Part shown: piece by piece, positions 33,941 through 44,160 of the stretch
Layout: the number at the start of each line of letters is the position of its first letter
Position numbering within the stretch: the first letter of the stretch is position 1
From: G963664115 sp965263045
GTDB lineage: Bacteria; Acidobacteriota; Terriglobia; 20CM-2-55-15
DNA: 64,000 nt
Assembly: GCA_965263045.1 (NCBI GenBank)
Contig: CBDHGK010000041.1
Location: forward strand, 5,146,001 to 5,210,000
Direction of reading: 5' to 3'
Translations under genes and position numbers: made by a program
Notes under the pieces: generated by a model
Told to the model about the DNA's origin: nothing
What the model saw: only the letters and a program-made list of their open reading frames with translations
The model's database searches: none

Positions 33941-36364
33941 ATGAGCAATCCGACTGGACCGGACGAGCCAAAAACACAGATCGACAAGGAACGGTCGGGC
34001 GGTTATGGAGCCGACCAGATCAAGGTCCTCGAGGGTCTTGAAGCGGTGCGGAAGCGCCCCGCGATGTATATCGGTTCGACCGGGGTCTCCGGGCTGCACC
34101 ACCTGGTTTACGAAGTCGTCGACAACTCGGTAGATGAAGCCCTCGCCGGGTACTGCACTGAGGTCCACGTGCAACTCCACATCGATGACTCGGTGACGGT
34201 AACCGATAACGGTCGTGGCATTCCGACAGATATGCACAGCGAGGGCAAGCCGGCTGCCGAGATCGTTCTGACCAAACTGCACGCCGGCGGTAAGTTCGAC
34301 AATGATGCCTACAAAGTTTCCGGTGGCCTTCACGGTGTGGGCGTTTCTGTCGTCAACGCGCTGTCGGAATGGCTCGAACTCGAAATCTGGCGCGAGGGAA
34401 AGGTCTACACACAAAGCTATCGGCGCGGCACTCCCGATAGCGAATTTCTTGAGACGGGACACACTGATCGACGCGGCACGAAGATTCATTTCAAACCGGA
34501 CGCGACGATTTTTGAATCGACCACGCTGTCGTTTGACACACTTTCGCTCCGACTGCGGGAAATGGCATTCCTCAACAAGGGCCTTTTGATCACCGTAGTC
34601 GATGAACGTGACGAGAAGAAACACCGGTTCCACTACAAAGGAGGCATCGTTTCTTTTGTCGAGCATCTGAACCGGAAGAAGACGGCGCTGCATGACAAGG
34701 TTGTGTATTTTTCCGGGGTTCGAGACGGCATCGATCTGGAAATCGCCATGCAGTACAACGACACATACCAGGAACAGATTTTTTCATTTGCCAACAACAT
34801 CAATACCCAAGAGGGTGGAACACACCTCAGCGGACTCAAAGCCTCGCTAACGCGCAGCCTGAACAGCTACGCGGTGGCACACAATCTGATAAAAGATCTC
34901 AAGGACAACCTGTCAGGCGACGACGTCCGGGAGGGTCTGATCTGCGTCATAAGCGTCAAGCTTCCACAACCTCAGTTTGAGGGCCAGACGAAAACCAAGC
35001 TGGGCAACAGCGAGGTGAAGGGCATTGTCGAGACGCTCGTCAATGAGGGCCTCGGAGATTTTATCGAGCAAAACCCGGCTGTCGCGAAGAAAATCATCGG
35101 CAAAGCCGTTGATGCGGCCAGAGCCCGCGATGCAGCCAGAAAAGCAAGAGAGCTGGTCCGCCGCAAGGGCGTGCTGGATAACACCGCCCTGCCGGGAAAA
35201 CTCGCCGATTGCCAGGAGCGCTCGCCCGAGCTTTCCGAATTGTTCATAGTCGAGGGGGAATCGGCCGGCGGATCCGCAAAGCAAGGACGCGACCGCCGCA
35301 CACAGGCCATTCTTCCGATCAAAGGAAAGATCCTCAACGTTGAGAAAGCGCGCTATGACCGCATGCTGTCGCACACAGAGATCAGGGCGATGATCACGGC
35401 ATTAGGAACCGGCATCGGACAGGAAGACTTTGATATCGCAAAACTTCGATACCACAAAATCATCATCATGACCGACGCCGATGTGGACGGTTCACACATT
35501 CGGACGCTGCTGTTGACGTTCTTTTTCCGCCAGATGCCGGAGTTGCTGGAGCGCGGCCACATGTATATCGCGCAACCGCCGCTGTTCAAGGTCAAGAAGG
35601 GGCGGAGTGAGCGCTACATCAAGGACGAGAGAGAAATGTCGGAGTTCCTGCTGAAGAAGGCGGTGGACGATATCAGCGTACAGGTTGCAGGGAGCACGGA
35701 CAGGGTGGCGGGGAAAGAGCTGAGAAGGTTCCTGGATCGGCTCATGGAGATCAACAGCGTTTTCAACCGGGTGGACCGGAGATTCAGGGATCGGCGACTT
35801 GTGAACACGTTGTTGGAATCGGGGATCAATCAGCGTAGCGATCTTGCCGACAAGTCGAAGGTTAAAGCTCTGGCGAAGAAGATTTCTGATCTCGGTTATA
35901 TGGCTAAACCGGAGACCGATGAAGAGCACGGTGTCCACAAGGTGCTTTTCAGGGAAGGGAGTTCCGTGGAACGCGAGATCGGCTACGAACTGGTTTCCAG
36001 CGCCGAGTACCAGCGATTGACTCGCCTGCATGGGGCCAGCGCAGACTGGGACCGACCGCCATTTACGGTCACCACCGAGAAGGAAAGCGTCGTACTGGAA
36101 GATCGCCAGGAATTGCTCGACCATGTCCTCGTGTTGGGACGAAAAGCGTTTCAGATCCAGCGCTACAAAGGCCTGGGCGAGATGAATCCGGACCAGTTGT
36201 GGGTCACGACAATGGACCCGGAAAAACGGCGCTTGTTGCAGGTACAGGTGAACGATGCCGTGGGAACTGACGAAATCTTCAGCATTTTGATGGGGGATGC
36301 GGTCGAGCCGCGACGGCAGTTCATCGAAGACAATGCACTCGACGTGAAGAATCTCGACGTATAG
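33941..36364 (+). CDS. gyrB: DNA gyrase subunit B
   Basis: 807 residues from ATG at 33941; twelve extra in-frame codons upstream are not used. The GHKL ATPase domain shows VLEGLEAVRKRPAMYIGSTG, EVVDNSVDEALAG, DNGRGIPTD and GGLHGVGVSVVNALS. The TOPRIM part has the EGESAGGSAKQGRDR block and the metal site TDADVDGSHIRTLLLTFF. The C-terminus (IQRYKGLGEMNPDQLWVTTMDPE) contacts GyrA. It supplies negative supercoils using ATP and is encoded directly ahead of gyrA. Confidence 0.97.
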   Translation: MSNPTGPDEPKTQIDKERSGGYGADQIKVLEGLEAVRKRPAMYIGSTGVSGLHHLVYEVVDNSVDEALAGYCTEVHVQLHIDDSVTVTDNGRGIPTDMHSEGKPAAEIVLTKLHAGGKFDNDAYKVSGGLHGVGVSVVNALSEWLELEIWREGKVYTQSYRRGTPDSEFLETGHTDRRGTKIHFKPDATIFESTTLSFDTLSLRLREMAFLNKGLLITVVDERDEKKHRFHYKGGIVSFVEHLNRKKTALHDKVVYFSGVRDGIDLEIAMQYNDTYQEQIFSFANNINTQEGGTHLSGLKASLTRSLNSYAVAHNLIKDLKDNLSGDDVREGLICVISVKLPQPQFEGQTKTKLGNSEVKGIVETLVNEGLGDFIEQNPAVAKKIIGKAVDAARARDAARKARELVRRKGVLDNTALPGKLADCQERSPELSELFIVEGESAGGSAKQGRDRRTQAILPIKGKILNVEKARYDRMLSHTEIRAMITALGTGIGQEDFDIAKLRYHKIIIMTDADVDGSHIRTLLLTFFFRQMPELLERGHMYIAQPPLFKVKKGRSERYIKDEREMSEFLLKKAVDDISVQVAGSTDRVAGKELRRFLDRLMEINSVFNRVDRRFRDRRLVNTLLESGINQRSDLADKSKVKALAKKISDLGYMAKPETDEEHGVHKVLFREGSSVEREIGYELVSSAEYQRLTRLHGASADWDRPPFTVTTEKESVVLEDRQELLDHVLVLGRKAFQIQRYKGLGEMNPDQLWVTTMDPEKRRLLQVQVNDAVGTDEIFSILMGDAVEPRRQFIEDNALDVKNLDV

Positions 36365-36475
36365 CGGCAACTGGATGCAATGACGCGGCCCTGTCGACGG
36401 CGGTTGGGCCAATAGATGGACGAAGGAACTGAATCCCCGTAAATTGATTTATTCCCTACGATCCACGGCATAGCC

Positions 36476-38953
36476 ATGGCAGACGAGAACACTCCTTCAG
36501 GACCGAACCATCTTCCCGTAAACATCGAAGACGAGATGCGCCGGTCGTATCTCGATTACGCGATGAGTGTGATTATCGGCCGCGCGCTCCCCGATGTTCG
36601 CGACGGCCTGAAGCCCGTACACCGGAGGATTTTGTATGGCATGCGGGGTATGGGCCTGGCTTCAAACAAGCCCTACCGCAAGTGTGCCAAGCTTGTCGGT
36701 GAGGTCATGGGCAACTTCCACCCCCACGGGGACAGCGCGATCTACGACACGGTCGTGCGGATGGCGCAGCCGTTTTCACACCGGTACACGCTGGTCGACG
36801 GACAGGGAAACTTCGGTTCGATTGACGGTGATCCGCCAGCGGCGATGCGCTACACGGAAGCGCGAATGGCCGCGATTTCAGAAGCGCTGCTCGAGGACAT
36901 CGACAAGGAGACGGTCGATTTCGTGCCGACCTATGACGAGTCATCCGAAGAGCCGTCGTACCTGCCTGCCAAGGTCCCCACATTGCTGGTCAACGGCTCT
37001 GGCGGAATTGCCGTCGGCATGGCGACCAACATGCCGCCGCACAACCTCACTGAAATCTGCAATGCCGCGATTCTCATGATCACCAAGAAACGCACAACGT
37101 ATGAGGAGATTTCGGCCCTGGTTCCCGGCCCCGATTTTCCGACGGCAGGGTTTATTTACGGCAAGAGTGGCATCCAGCAGGCGTATCGCGAAGGACGCGG
37201 TCAGATCACGATGCGAGCCCGGGCGACCATCGAACCCATCGGAAAGGAGCGCCACGCGATCTGCATTACTGAAATTCCGTACCAGGTCAATAAGGCGCGC
37301 CTGATCGAGAAGATTGCGGAGCTGGTTCAGGCCAAGCGCATCGAAGGGATATCGGATATTCGCGACGAAAGCGATCGCGATGGTATCCGCGTGGTTGTCG
37401 AACTCAAGCGGGGCGAGCAGGCGCCGATTATCCTGAACAAGCTGTATAAGCTGACGCCAATGCAAACGACGTTCGGCGTAATCAACCTCGCGATTGTCAA
37501 CAACCAACCCCGAGTCCTGACGCTGATGCAACTGCTTCGGCACTTCATCGATCACCGGGTTGATGTCGTACGTCGACGCACGCAGTTCCTTTTAAGCCAG
37601 GCTGAGGAGCGGGCACACATATTGGAAGGCCTTTTCAAGGCTCTGGATCACATCGACGCAGTCATCAAGTTGATCCGTGCCGCCAAGAATCCCGCCGAGG
37701 CGCGAGACGGATTGATCGCCCAGTTCGACTTCAGCGCTCGCCAGGCAAAGGCGATTCTGGAAATGCAACTCCAGCGTCTGACCAATCTGGAACGGCAAAA
37801 AATCGAAGATGAGCTGAAGGACCTCAGAGAAAAGATTGCCGACTACAACGAAATCCTGGCTAACGAGAACCGCTTGCGTCAGGTGATTGTTAAAGAGTTG
37901 CGGGAAGTCCAGAAGAAGTTTGGCGACGCACGCCGGACGGAGATCATCGATGAAGAAGCGGACCTGAGCATCGAAGATTTGATCGCCGACGAGGATATGG
38001 TCATTACGCTGAGCCACACCGGCTACATCAAACGTACGCCGCTTACGATTTATCGGAGTCAAGGCCGGGGTGGTAAGGGCCGGATCGGTATGAAGACCCG
38101 GGAAGAAGACATCGTTACGAATATGTTCGTGGCCAGCACACACAGCTATATGCTCGTTTTCACGAACCGGGGGAAATTGCACTGGTTGAAAGTCTACGAG
38201 ATTCCGGATGTCGCCTCCAGTGGTCGCGGCAAGGCCATCATCAACCTCGTCAACATTGCGCCCGGGGAGAAAGTCGCCGCGATCGTTACGGTCAAAGGCT
38301 TCGAAGATGCCGCGGCTGTCGTGATGGCGACTCGTCTGGGACAGGTCAAGAAGACGGCGCTGGCCGCGTTCAGCAACCCTTCCTCGCGCGGCATCATTGC
38401 GATGAATCTGCCTGAGGAGGATGAACTCATAGCCGCCCAGCTCATCACGTCGAATGAAAATGTTGTCCTGGGAACTCACAAAGGACTCTCGATACGATTC
38501 AGTCATTCCGACGTCCGTCAGATGGGCCGAAACGCATACGGGGTTCACGGCATCCGATTGCTCAAGGATGATTTCGTCGTCGGCATGATCGCGGCCGACG
38601 AAGGGGGCATGATCCTGAGCGTAACCGAACGCGGATTCGGTAAACGGACCAAGATTGCCGAGTACCGCACACAGAGCCGCGGCGGCAAAGGGATCATCAA
38701 CGTGAAGACAACCAAGCGTAATGGCAGGGTTGTGGCCATCATGCAGGTCACGGATGATTCGGGTTTGCTCGTGATCACCGAGCAAGGGAAGCTCATCCGC
38801 GTCCAGGCGTCCGGAATCCGAAAGGTCGGCCGGAGCTCCCAGGGTGTGAAACTGATCGCTATTCCCGAGGAAGATCGCGTGTCGGCGGCAACCCTGGTTG
38901 AGGGTGAGAAAGTGGAAGACCTGCCACTGCAGCCTGGAGAGACGATTCACTAG
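36476..38953 (+). CDS. gyrA: DNA gyrase subunit A
   Basis: 825 residues. The breakage-reunion domain contains MRRSYLDYAMSVIIGRALPD and the active-site Tyr in AAMRYTEARM. The quinolone pocket reads HPHGDSAIYDTVVRMAQ, so the Ser83 and Asp87 equivalents (E. coli numbering) are the susceptible residues. Six C-terminal beta-pinwheel blades follow, with the GyrA-box-like QGRGGKG (residues near 530). It works with GyrB in the same operon; 110 bases separate them. Confidence 0.97.
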   Translation: MADENTPSGPNHLPVNIEDEMRRSYLDYAMSVIIGRALPDVRDGLKPVHRRILYGMRGMGLASNKPYRKCAKLVGEVMGNFHPHGDSAIYDTVVRMAQPFSHRYTLVDGQGNFGSIDGDPPAAMRYTEARMAAISEALLEDIDKETVDFVPTYDESSEEPSYLPAKVPTLLVNGSGGIAVGMATNMPPHNLTEICNAAILMITKKRTTYEEISALVPGPDFPTAGFIYGKSGIQQAYREGRGQITMRARATIEPIGKERHAICITEIPYQVNKARLIEKIAELVQAKRIEGISDIRDESDRDGIRVVVELKRGEQAPIILNKLYKLTPMQTTFGVINLAIVNNQPRVLTLMQLLRHFIDHRVDVVRRRTQFLLSQAEERAHILEGLFKALDHIDAVIKLIRAAKNPAEARDGLIAQFDFSARQAKAILEMQLQRLTNLERQKIEDELKDLREKIADYNEILANENRLRQVIVKELREVQKKFGDARRTEIIDEEADLSIEDLIADEDMVITLSHTGYIKRTPLTIYRSQGRGGKGRIGMKTREEDIVTNMFVASTHSYMLVFTNRGKLHWLKVYEIPDVASSGRGKAIINLVNIAPGEKVAAIVTVKGFEDAAAVVMATRLGQVKKTALAAFSNPSSRGIIAMNLPEEDELIAAQLITSNENVVLGTHKGLSIRFSHSDVRQMGRNAYGVHGIRLLKDDFVVGMIAADEGGMILSVTERGFGKRTKIAEYRTQSRGGKGIINVKTTKRNGRVVAIMQVTDDSGLLVITEQGKLIRVQASGIRKVGRSSQGVKLIAIPEEDRVSAATLVEGEKVEDLPLQPGETIH

Positions 38954-39291
38954 CTCCACCTCAATGAGAGGTCATAGACTCCCCGACAGCTTTCGTTCAC
39001 CTCGGACTGCCAGGTCCCTTGGGAGTTCGGACCCACCAGGAAGAATCGGGCAACCGACACTGACCCCGACCTCCCAATCACGGCCTGCGATTTCTTCCGG
39101 GATCCCCATTTCACTGGCCGGGCGTCGAGGCCCTGCGGGCGTGGCTTATTGCTTCGTACCGGGCAACTTTTCGACGAATTCAGCGTCTACCCAAGAATGC
39201 ACAACAACAGCCCCCTTCAACGGGTCACAAACCGGAGGGCAGCGCAGGGAGGAAATCGGGACTAACCCGAACTTCTCACCAGTTCGGGGGC
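38954..39291. other. Gene-free stretch behind gyrA
   Basis: About 340 bases, GC-rich, with no convincing reading frame; the plus-strand frame at 38898-39395 is a continuation of an out-of-phase gyrA frame and I reject it. It leads into the inverted-repeat element at 39292. Confidence 0.5.
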
Positions 39292-39455
39292 CCGGGTTTC
39301 TCACAGCTAATAAGCCTTACCAGGCGGGAGATCTGGGACGGACACCTAATTCGGTCCGTCAACACACTGTGATTTGTGCTGAGCTCGAGAATTAGGTGTC
39401 CGTCCCAGATCTCGGGCTCCAATCAACGTTGCCGCTCAACTGGTGAGAAACCCGG
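39292..39455. repeat. Nested inverted-repeat (MITE/REP-like) element
   Basis: The outer pair is CCGGGTTTCTCAC at 39292-39304 and its exact complement GTGAGAAACCCGG at 39443-39455. Inside lies a perfect 25-bp inverted repeat at 39328-39352 and 39389-39413, containing GGGACGGACACCTAATTC, around a 36-base spacer. The RNA would fold into a long hairpin. The GACGGACACCTAATTC motif is familiar to me from dispersed repeats in environmental bacteria, some near REP-associated transposases, but that is recollection, not a search. No ORF is present. Confidence 0.7.
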
Positions 39456-39503
39456 CCTAATCTTAAAACGCTTTCTGATCGATAAGTTGTGTAGGAACTC
39501 CCT

Positions 39504-40040
39504 ATGGCCGAGCTGAGTCCAAAACGGATACCCGAGGACCATCCCATTCGGTCCCTGTTCTTGACCTTGACCGAACGGGGAATGGCTCAGATCAACATAA
39601 GAGACGAAGCGTCGCTCACTTACGTCAGCGGTTTGTTGTTGGAATTTATGCGAACCGACGCGCTCTATCGAGTGCGGGATCGGAACGGTCAAGCTATCGG
39701 GCACCTGGCCGACTTGTTGGCACTGGCGGAAGGAACCACCGATCCTCTCGAGCGCTTAGACCAATATAAATACCTCGGCGACCGGACGCTGTTCATGCTT
39801 GGATTGTTCCCTGAGTCGTTTGAACGCCCACGGCGACCGCTGAGTGCGGAGCTTTACGCTCGGCAGGGGCAGCGATCCTACGGGATTGTCGCCGATCTTG
39901 CCTGGATTCAATCTACACCCGCACCGTTCAGGCGATTGGCCGAGAGCTTCGATCAATATGTCCTGGGATTGAACTGGGTCAAGCTCTATTTGCAGGATCC
40001 GTTTTTCCAGTACATGTTCAGGGAGTTTCGGGTGACTTGA
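39504..40040 (+). CDS. Conserved hypothetical protein upstream of mqnA
   Basis: 178 residues, cytosolic by composition (no signal peptide or membrane helix). It starts MAELSPKRIPEDHPIRSLFLTLTERGM and is mostly helical, with LTYVSGLLLEFMRTDALYRVRD near 40-60 and an aromatic C-terminal segment (SFDQYVLGLNWVKLYLQDPFFQYMF). I do not recognise a family. Codon use resembles its neighbours, so it is probably a real gene. It lies 167 bases before mqnA in the same direction and might be co-transcribed. Confidence 0.65.
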   Translation: MAELSPKRIPEDHPIRSLFLTLTERGMAQINIRDEASLTYVSGLLLEFMRTDALYRVRDRNGQAIGHLADLLALAEGTTDPLERLDQYKYLGDRTLFMLGLFPESFERPRRPLSAELYARQGQRSYGIVADLAWIQSTPAPFRRLAESFDQYVLGLNWVKLYLQDPFFQYMFREFRVT

Positions 40041-40207
40041 TTGCTGTAATTGTTGACGGGGTGTGCGCCGCCGGCGCCTCCCTTGGGATCTCATCCTTTG
40101 GCCGGTAGACTCTAAACTCTTCCTTCTGATCCGCCAATACTTTCGTCCCCGGCCTTCCCGGGCCATCCTTGGCTGATACATAGGCGGCTGATACAATAGC
40201 CGCCGCC

Positions 40208-41053
40208 GTGGCAAAGACCAAGATTTCAGTTGTTCAGTACCTCAACTCTGTTCCTCTCGCCTGGGGCATCCTCGAAGGTCCGCAGAAGGACCATTTTGAC
40301 GCTGTCTTTTCGACCCCTGCGGAATGTGCCGCACAACTCGCTTCCGGTGAAGTCGACCTGGGCCTGATTCCCTCGATCGAGTACCAGAGAATTCCGGGCA
40401 GCCGCATTGTCGCCGGTCCCGCAGTGGTATCCCATAGCCGGGCGCTGAGCGTTATACTGCTCAGCTTGGTTCCACTGTTTCGCATTCGGTCGGTGGCCCA
40501 TGACAGCGCTTCGCGCGCTTCGGTTGCTTTGACGCAGGTCGTGCTGAACGAGTTTTATGGAAACAAGCCTCAGTTCCGGTCCAGTGACCCCGATCCATCC
40601 TCTATGCTGACCAACAGCGATGCCGCGCTGTTGATCGGGGATCCGGCTCTTCGGTTCCGATTCCTCAACCCGCTACCGAATGCCGAGAACGAAAAGAGCC
40701 TGGTCCGCAAGGGCGCCGAGCCCATTCAGTCCTTCGATTTGATGGAGCGCTGGAACAACCTGACGGGATTGCCATTCGTCTTCGCTTTCTGGGCGGCAAG
40801 AAATGGGTTCAGCGATGTCTCTGTAGCCGCCCGGTTGAGGGAGTCCCGGAGTTTTGGCCTTGAGAATCTGGACACTATCGCAGAGCGCTACAGCGAGAAA
40901 CTTGGCGTCGACAAGGCGTTCCTCCTTGCTTACCTCCGGAAGAATATAGGCTACCACATGGATTCCGACGGGGTGGCGGGTATGAGTCAGTTCTACCAGA
41001 TGGCAGCCCGGGCGGGTGCGCTCAAGTCCGTCCGTGGTATTGAATTCCTGTGA
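40208..41053 (+). CDS. mqnA: Chorismate dehydratase of the futalosine menaquinone pathway
   Basis: 281 residues from GTG at 40208. The MqnA fold (periplasmic-binding-protein-like) is recognisable from VVQYLNSVPLAWGI, then STPAECAAQLASGEVDLGLIPSIEYQR, then SVAHDSASRASVALTQVVLNEFYG and LLIGDPALRF. It removes water from chorismate to give 3-enolpyruvylbenzoate, the first step of the alternative menaquinone route. It overlaps mqnC by four bases, which supports the call. Confidence 0.93.
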   Translation: MAKTKISVVQYLNSVPLAWGILEGPQKDHFDAVFSTPAECAAQLASGEVDLGLIPSIEYQRIPGSRIVAGPAVVSHSRALSVILLSLVPLFRIRSVAHDSASRASVALTQVVLNEFYGNKPQFRSSDPDPSSMLTNSDAALLIGDPALRFRFLNPLPNAENEKSLVRKGAEPIQSFDLMERWNNLTGLPFVFAFWAARNGFSDVSVAARLRESRSFGLENLDTIAERYSEKLGVDKAFLLAYLRKNIGYHMDSDGVAGMSQFYQMAARAGALKSVRGIEFL

Positions 41054-42126
41054 AAGCGTCATCGGACATTCTGAAGTCAGCCATCGCAGGTTCCCGCGTA
41101 ACGGACGGTGAGGCGGCACAACTCTTCAAGGAGGTCGATCTTCTGGATTTGGGCGAGGCGGCTGATACGATACGCCAAAACCGCCACGGGAATGGAGTCG
41201 TCAGCTACATTATCGACCGCAACGTGAACTACACGAACGTGTGCAACGAGTATTGCAGCTTTTGCGCGTTCTACCGTCCGGAGGGGCATCCCGAGGCCTA
41301 CGTTATTCCGAACGAATCCATTTATCAGAAGATGCAGGAGACCATCGACCGTGGCGGAACGGGGATCCTGATGCAGGGCGGAGTCCATCCCGGCCTGAAG
41401 ATCGACTACTACGAAACGCTGCTCGCCGGGATGCGGGAACGGTTCCCCGACGTGAGCCGCCACTGTTTTTCGCCGCCTGAGATTCTGAACATTGCTCGCG
41501 TTTCAGGCCTCACCGTTTCCGAAACGTTTCGCCGCCTGATTGTTGCTGGCCTGGACTCCATGCCGGGTGGGGGCGGTGAGATCCTCGACGATGAGATTCG
41601 ACAGTCCATCAGCCCGCTGAAGTGTACAACTGACGAATGGTTGATGGTTCATCGCGTCGCACACACCGAGGGACTGCGAACGACGGCCACGATGATGGTG
41701 GGGGTCGGGGAGACGCTCGAGCACAGGATCCGGCACCTGCGGCGGCTGCGGGATCTTCAGGACGAGACCGGAGGTTTCACCGCATTTATTCCGTGGACAT
41801 TTCAGAAGGACAATACACCGCTCGGCGATCGAAACCTGCCCGAGGTCACGCCTGCCGAGTACCTGCGGTTCCTTGCGGTGTGCCGCATCTACCTCGATAA
41901 CTTTGAGAATCTCCAGGTGTCCTGGCTCACCGTCGGTCTCAAGCTGGGATCGATTGCCCTGAGGTTTGGAGTGAATGACATGGGCAGCATCATGATCGAG
42001 GAAAACGTGATCAGCGCGGCTGGTGCCTACCACCGGGCGAGCGCGGACGAGCTCCGCCGTTTGATCACAGATGCGGGGTTCACGCCCAGGCAACGAACGA
42101 CACTGTACGAGCGCTACGTCAATTAG
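41050..42126 (+). CDS. mqnC: Cyclic dehypoxanthinyl futalosine synthase (radical SAM)
   Basis: 358 residues from GTG at 41050, overlapping the mqnA stop (GTGA). The radical-SAM cluster motif C-x3-C-x2-C is CNEYCSFC at Cys65, Cys69 and Cys72, followed by FYRPEGHPEAYVI. Other MqnC landmarks are GILMQGGVHPGLKIDYYETLL, GLDSMPGGGGEIL and FTAFIPWTFQKDNTPL. It cyclises dehypoxanthine futalosine. mqnB and mqnD were not seen here, so they lie elsewhere or are replaced. Confidence 0.95.
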   Translation: MKASSDILKSAIAGSRVTDGEAAQLFKEVDLLDLGEAADTIRQNRHGNGVVSYIIDRNVNYTNVCNEYCSFCAFYRPEGHPEAYVIPNESIYQKMQETIDRGGTGILMQGGVHPGLKIDYYETLLAGMRERFPDVSRHCFSPPEILNIARVSGLTVSETFRRLIVAGLDSMPGGGGEILDDEIRQSISPLKCTTDEWLMVHRVAHTEGLRTTATMMVGVGETLEHRIRHLRRLRDLQDETGGFTAFIPWTFQKDNTPLGDRNLPEVTPAEYLRFLAVCRIYLDNFENLQVSWLTVGLKLGSIALRFGVNDMGSIMIEENVISAAGAYHRASADELRRLITDAGFTPRQRTTLYERYVN

Positions 42127-42262
42127 TGGCCTGTAACACCCGAATCGGGACCTGAATTGGGTGGCCCGGGTCATGCGCCCTCTGTGATCGAAGTCGCCAG
42201 TCACGTAAAGGACCGCGTCTGAATCCGTCCAGTCGATCCATCCATCATTTGAGGAATTTTCG

Positions 42263-43249
42263 TTGGAATACGTCAACCTTGGCTCAACCGGATTAAAGGT
42301 GTCCCGGATATGCCTGGGCACCATGACCTATGGCTCTGCAAGCTGGAGAAAGTGGGTTTTAGAGGAAGAGGAGAGCCGCCCTTTCATAAGAAGGGCATTG
42401 GAGCTCGGGATCAATTTTATCGACACGGCCGACATGTATTCCGACGGCCGCAGCGAAGAGATTCTCGGGCGCGCGCTCAAAGATTTCGGTCCTCCCCGTG
42501 ACCGCGTCGTGATCGGGACAAAGGTGTACATGCCCATGGGCGAGGATCCGAACCAGAGGGGCCTGTCCCGTAAGCACATATTTCATTCGATTGACAACAG
42601 CCTGCGACGTCTGGGAACAGACTACGTCGACATCTACCAGATTCACCGGTTTGACGACCAAACGCCCGTGGAAGAAACCATTCGAGCCCTGGAAGACCTG
42701 GTGAGGGCCGGTAAGGTGCTCTATGTGGGCGCCTCCAGCATGATGGCGTGGCAGTTTGCCAAGATGCTGTACGTGGCCGATCAACTCGGCGCCCCGCGAT
42801 TCGTGTCGATGCAAAATCACTACAACCTTGTCTATCGGGAGGAAGAGAGGGAAATGATGCCCCTCTGCGTGGAAGAGAACATCGCTGTGACTCCGTACAG
42901 TCCGCTGGCGCGCGGGTTTGTCGCCGGGAACCGGACAGAGGAAGGGTCGGGGGATACGCGGCGGGCGCAAGTGGACGAATTTTCCCGGCGACTCTACTTT
43001 GAGCCAGATGACTTCGCCGTTGTGCGGGTTTTGACGCGGGTTGCCCACGCTCGGGGGATCAGCAATGCCCAGGTGGCTCTGGCCTGGTTGATGCATCAAC
43101 CGGGCGTTGTCGCGCCGATTGTTGGAGCCACCAATGTCGTTCACCTCGCCGACTGCGTCGGCGCAATCGACGTAAAGCTGGGAAAGAGCGAACTGGAAGC
43201 GCTGGGCGCGGAATATAAGCCTCACCCAATTCTGGTCGGGCGTCGTTAA
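42263..43249 (+). CDS. Aldo/keto reductase
   Basis: 328 residues from TTG at 42263, with GAGG eight bases upstream. The TIM barrel begins MEYVNLGSTGLKVSRICLGTM. The catalytic Asp-Tyr pair is in NFIDTADMYSDGRSEEILGRAL, with Lys in VVIGTKVY and His in DIYQIHRFD. The NADPH-side motifs ITPYSPLARG-like (VTPYSPLARGFVAG) and late PIVGATNVVHLADCV are present. The sequence resembles the AKR subgroup of YajO/Tas-like enzymes. The substrate is unknown. It may be read with mqnC but has its own leader. Confidence 0.93.
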   Translation: MEYVNLGSTGLKVSRICLGTMTYGSASWRKWVLEEEESRPFIRRALELGINFIDTADMYSDGRSEEILGRALKDFGPPRDRVVIGTKVYMPMGEDPNQRGLSRKHIFHSIDNSLRRLGTDYVDIYQIHRFDDQTPVEETIRALEDLVRAGKVLYVGASSMMAWQFAKMLYVADQLGAPRFVSMQNHYNLVYREEEREMMPLCVEENIAVTPYSPLARGFVAGNRTEEGSGDTRRAQVDEFSRRLYFEPDDFAVVRVLTRVAHARGISNAQVALAWLMHQPGVVAPIVGATNVVHLADCVGAIDVKLGKSELEALGAEYKPHPILVGRR

Positions 43250-43343
43250 ATTCCTTCAGGGGAATGGTTGTAGTTTTCCGGGGTACCCGAAAGCCTCTAA
43301 TCCATTTCGCCGTTCGCTCGCTCGGTGGTATAAGCTGGGCATT

Positions 43344-44042
43344 ATGATCAACCGAAATTTCTTCACGCTGGGGCTTCTGGCCTTAATACTGACACTGTCC
43401 GTGCCGAATTTTGTCCATGCGCATGGCGTTTCCCAGGGAGACGCCCAGTTCGTTCAGGCCAACGAGGGAGCCGCCATAGGGCCCTTCATGTACCTGGGAG
43501 CCAAACACATGGTGACAGGTTATGACCATCTCCTGTTCCTCGTCGGCGTGATCTTTTTCCTTTACAGGGTTAAAGACATTGCCCTCTACGTGAGCCTCTT
43601 CACGATTGGCCACAGTGTAACCCTGCTTGCCGGTGTTCTGGGGGGACTGCAGGTGAATGCTTACGTCATCGACGCGATCATCGGGCTGTCGGTGGTCTAT
43701 AAGGGTTTCGAAAACGTGGACGGTTTCAAGCGGTTCTTTGGTTTTTCGATTGATATGCGCGCCGCGGTTCTGGTGTTCGGACTCTTCCATGGCCTGGGCC
43801 TCGCCACAAAGCTGCAGGAGTTTACATTGGCACAAGAGGGGCTGGTCGCCAACATTCTGAGTTTCAATATCGGCGTGGAAATCGGGCAGATTCTCGCCCT
43901 AGCCGGCGTCCTCATTGTCTTAAGCTACTGGCGTACGCGAAAAGGGTACCTGGATCATGCCTTCCTGACGAACGCCGCGCTGATGGCGGGGGGTTTCATC
44001 TTGATGGGTTACCAGATTGTCGGTTATTTCGTTGGAGTTTGA
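43344..44042 (+). CDS. HupE/UreJ-family membrane protein
   Basis: 232 residues. A signal-like first segment ends FVHAHG. About six membrane segments follow, with the family core FMYLGAKHMVTGYDHLLFLVGVIFF (His-rich, around 50-75) and LFTIGHSVTLLAGVLGG, LFHGLGLATKL, LSFNIGVEIGQI. Family members are thought to move nickel or cobalt for hydrogenase and urease, but this variant, with no such enzymes nearby, belongs to the broad HupE/UreJ_2 group of unknown cargo. The conserved His residues could bind metal. Confidence 0.87.
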   Translation: MINRNFFTLGLLALILTLSVPNFVHAHGVSQGDAQFVQANEGAAIGPFMYLGAKHMVTGYDHLLFLVGVIFFLYRVKDIALYVSLFTIGHSVTLLAGVLGGLQVNAYVIDAIIGLSVVYKGFENVDGFKRFFGFSIDMRAAVLVFGLFHGLGLATKLQEFTLAQEGLVANILSFNIGVEIGQILALAGVLIVLSYWRTRKGYLDHAFLTNAALMAGGFILMGYQIVGYFVGV

Positions 44043-44160
44043 GCCGTAGCTGCACGCAGAGACCCTCTCGAAAATCAGCGAAGTCCATAGGTGTCTCTGC
44101 AATGTTCATTGCGGGCATCCGGGAGTCACCGAGGTGATTCCGCCATTCCGCTTCAAAAAG

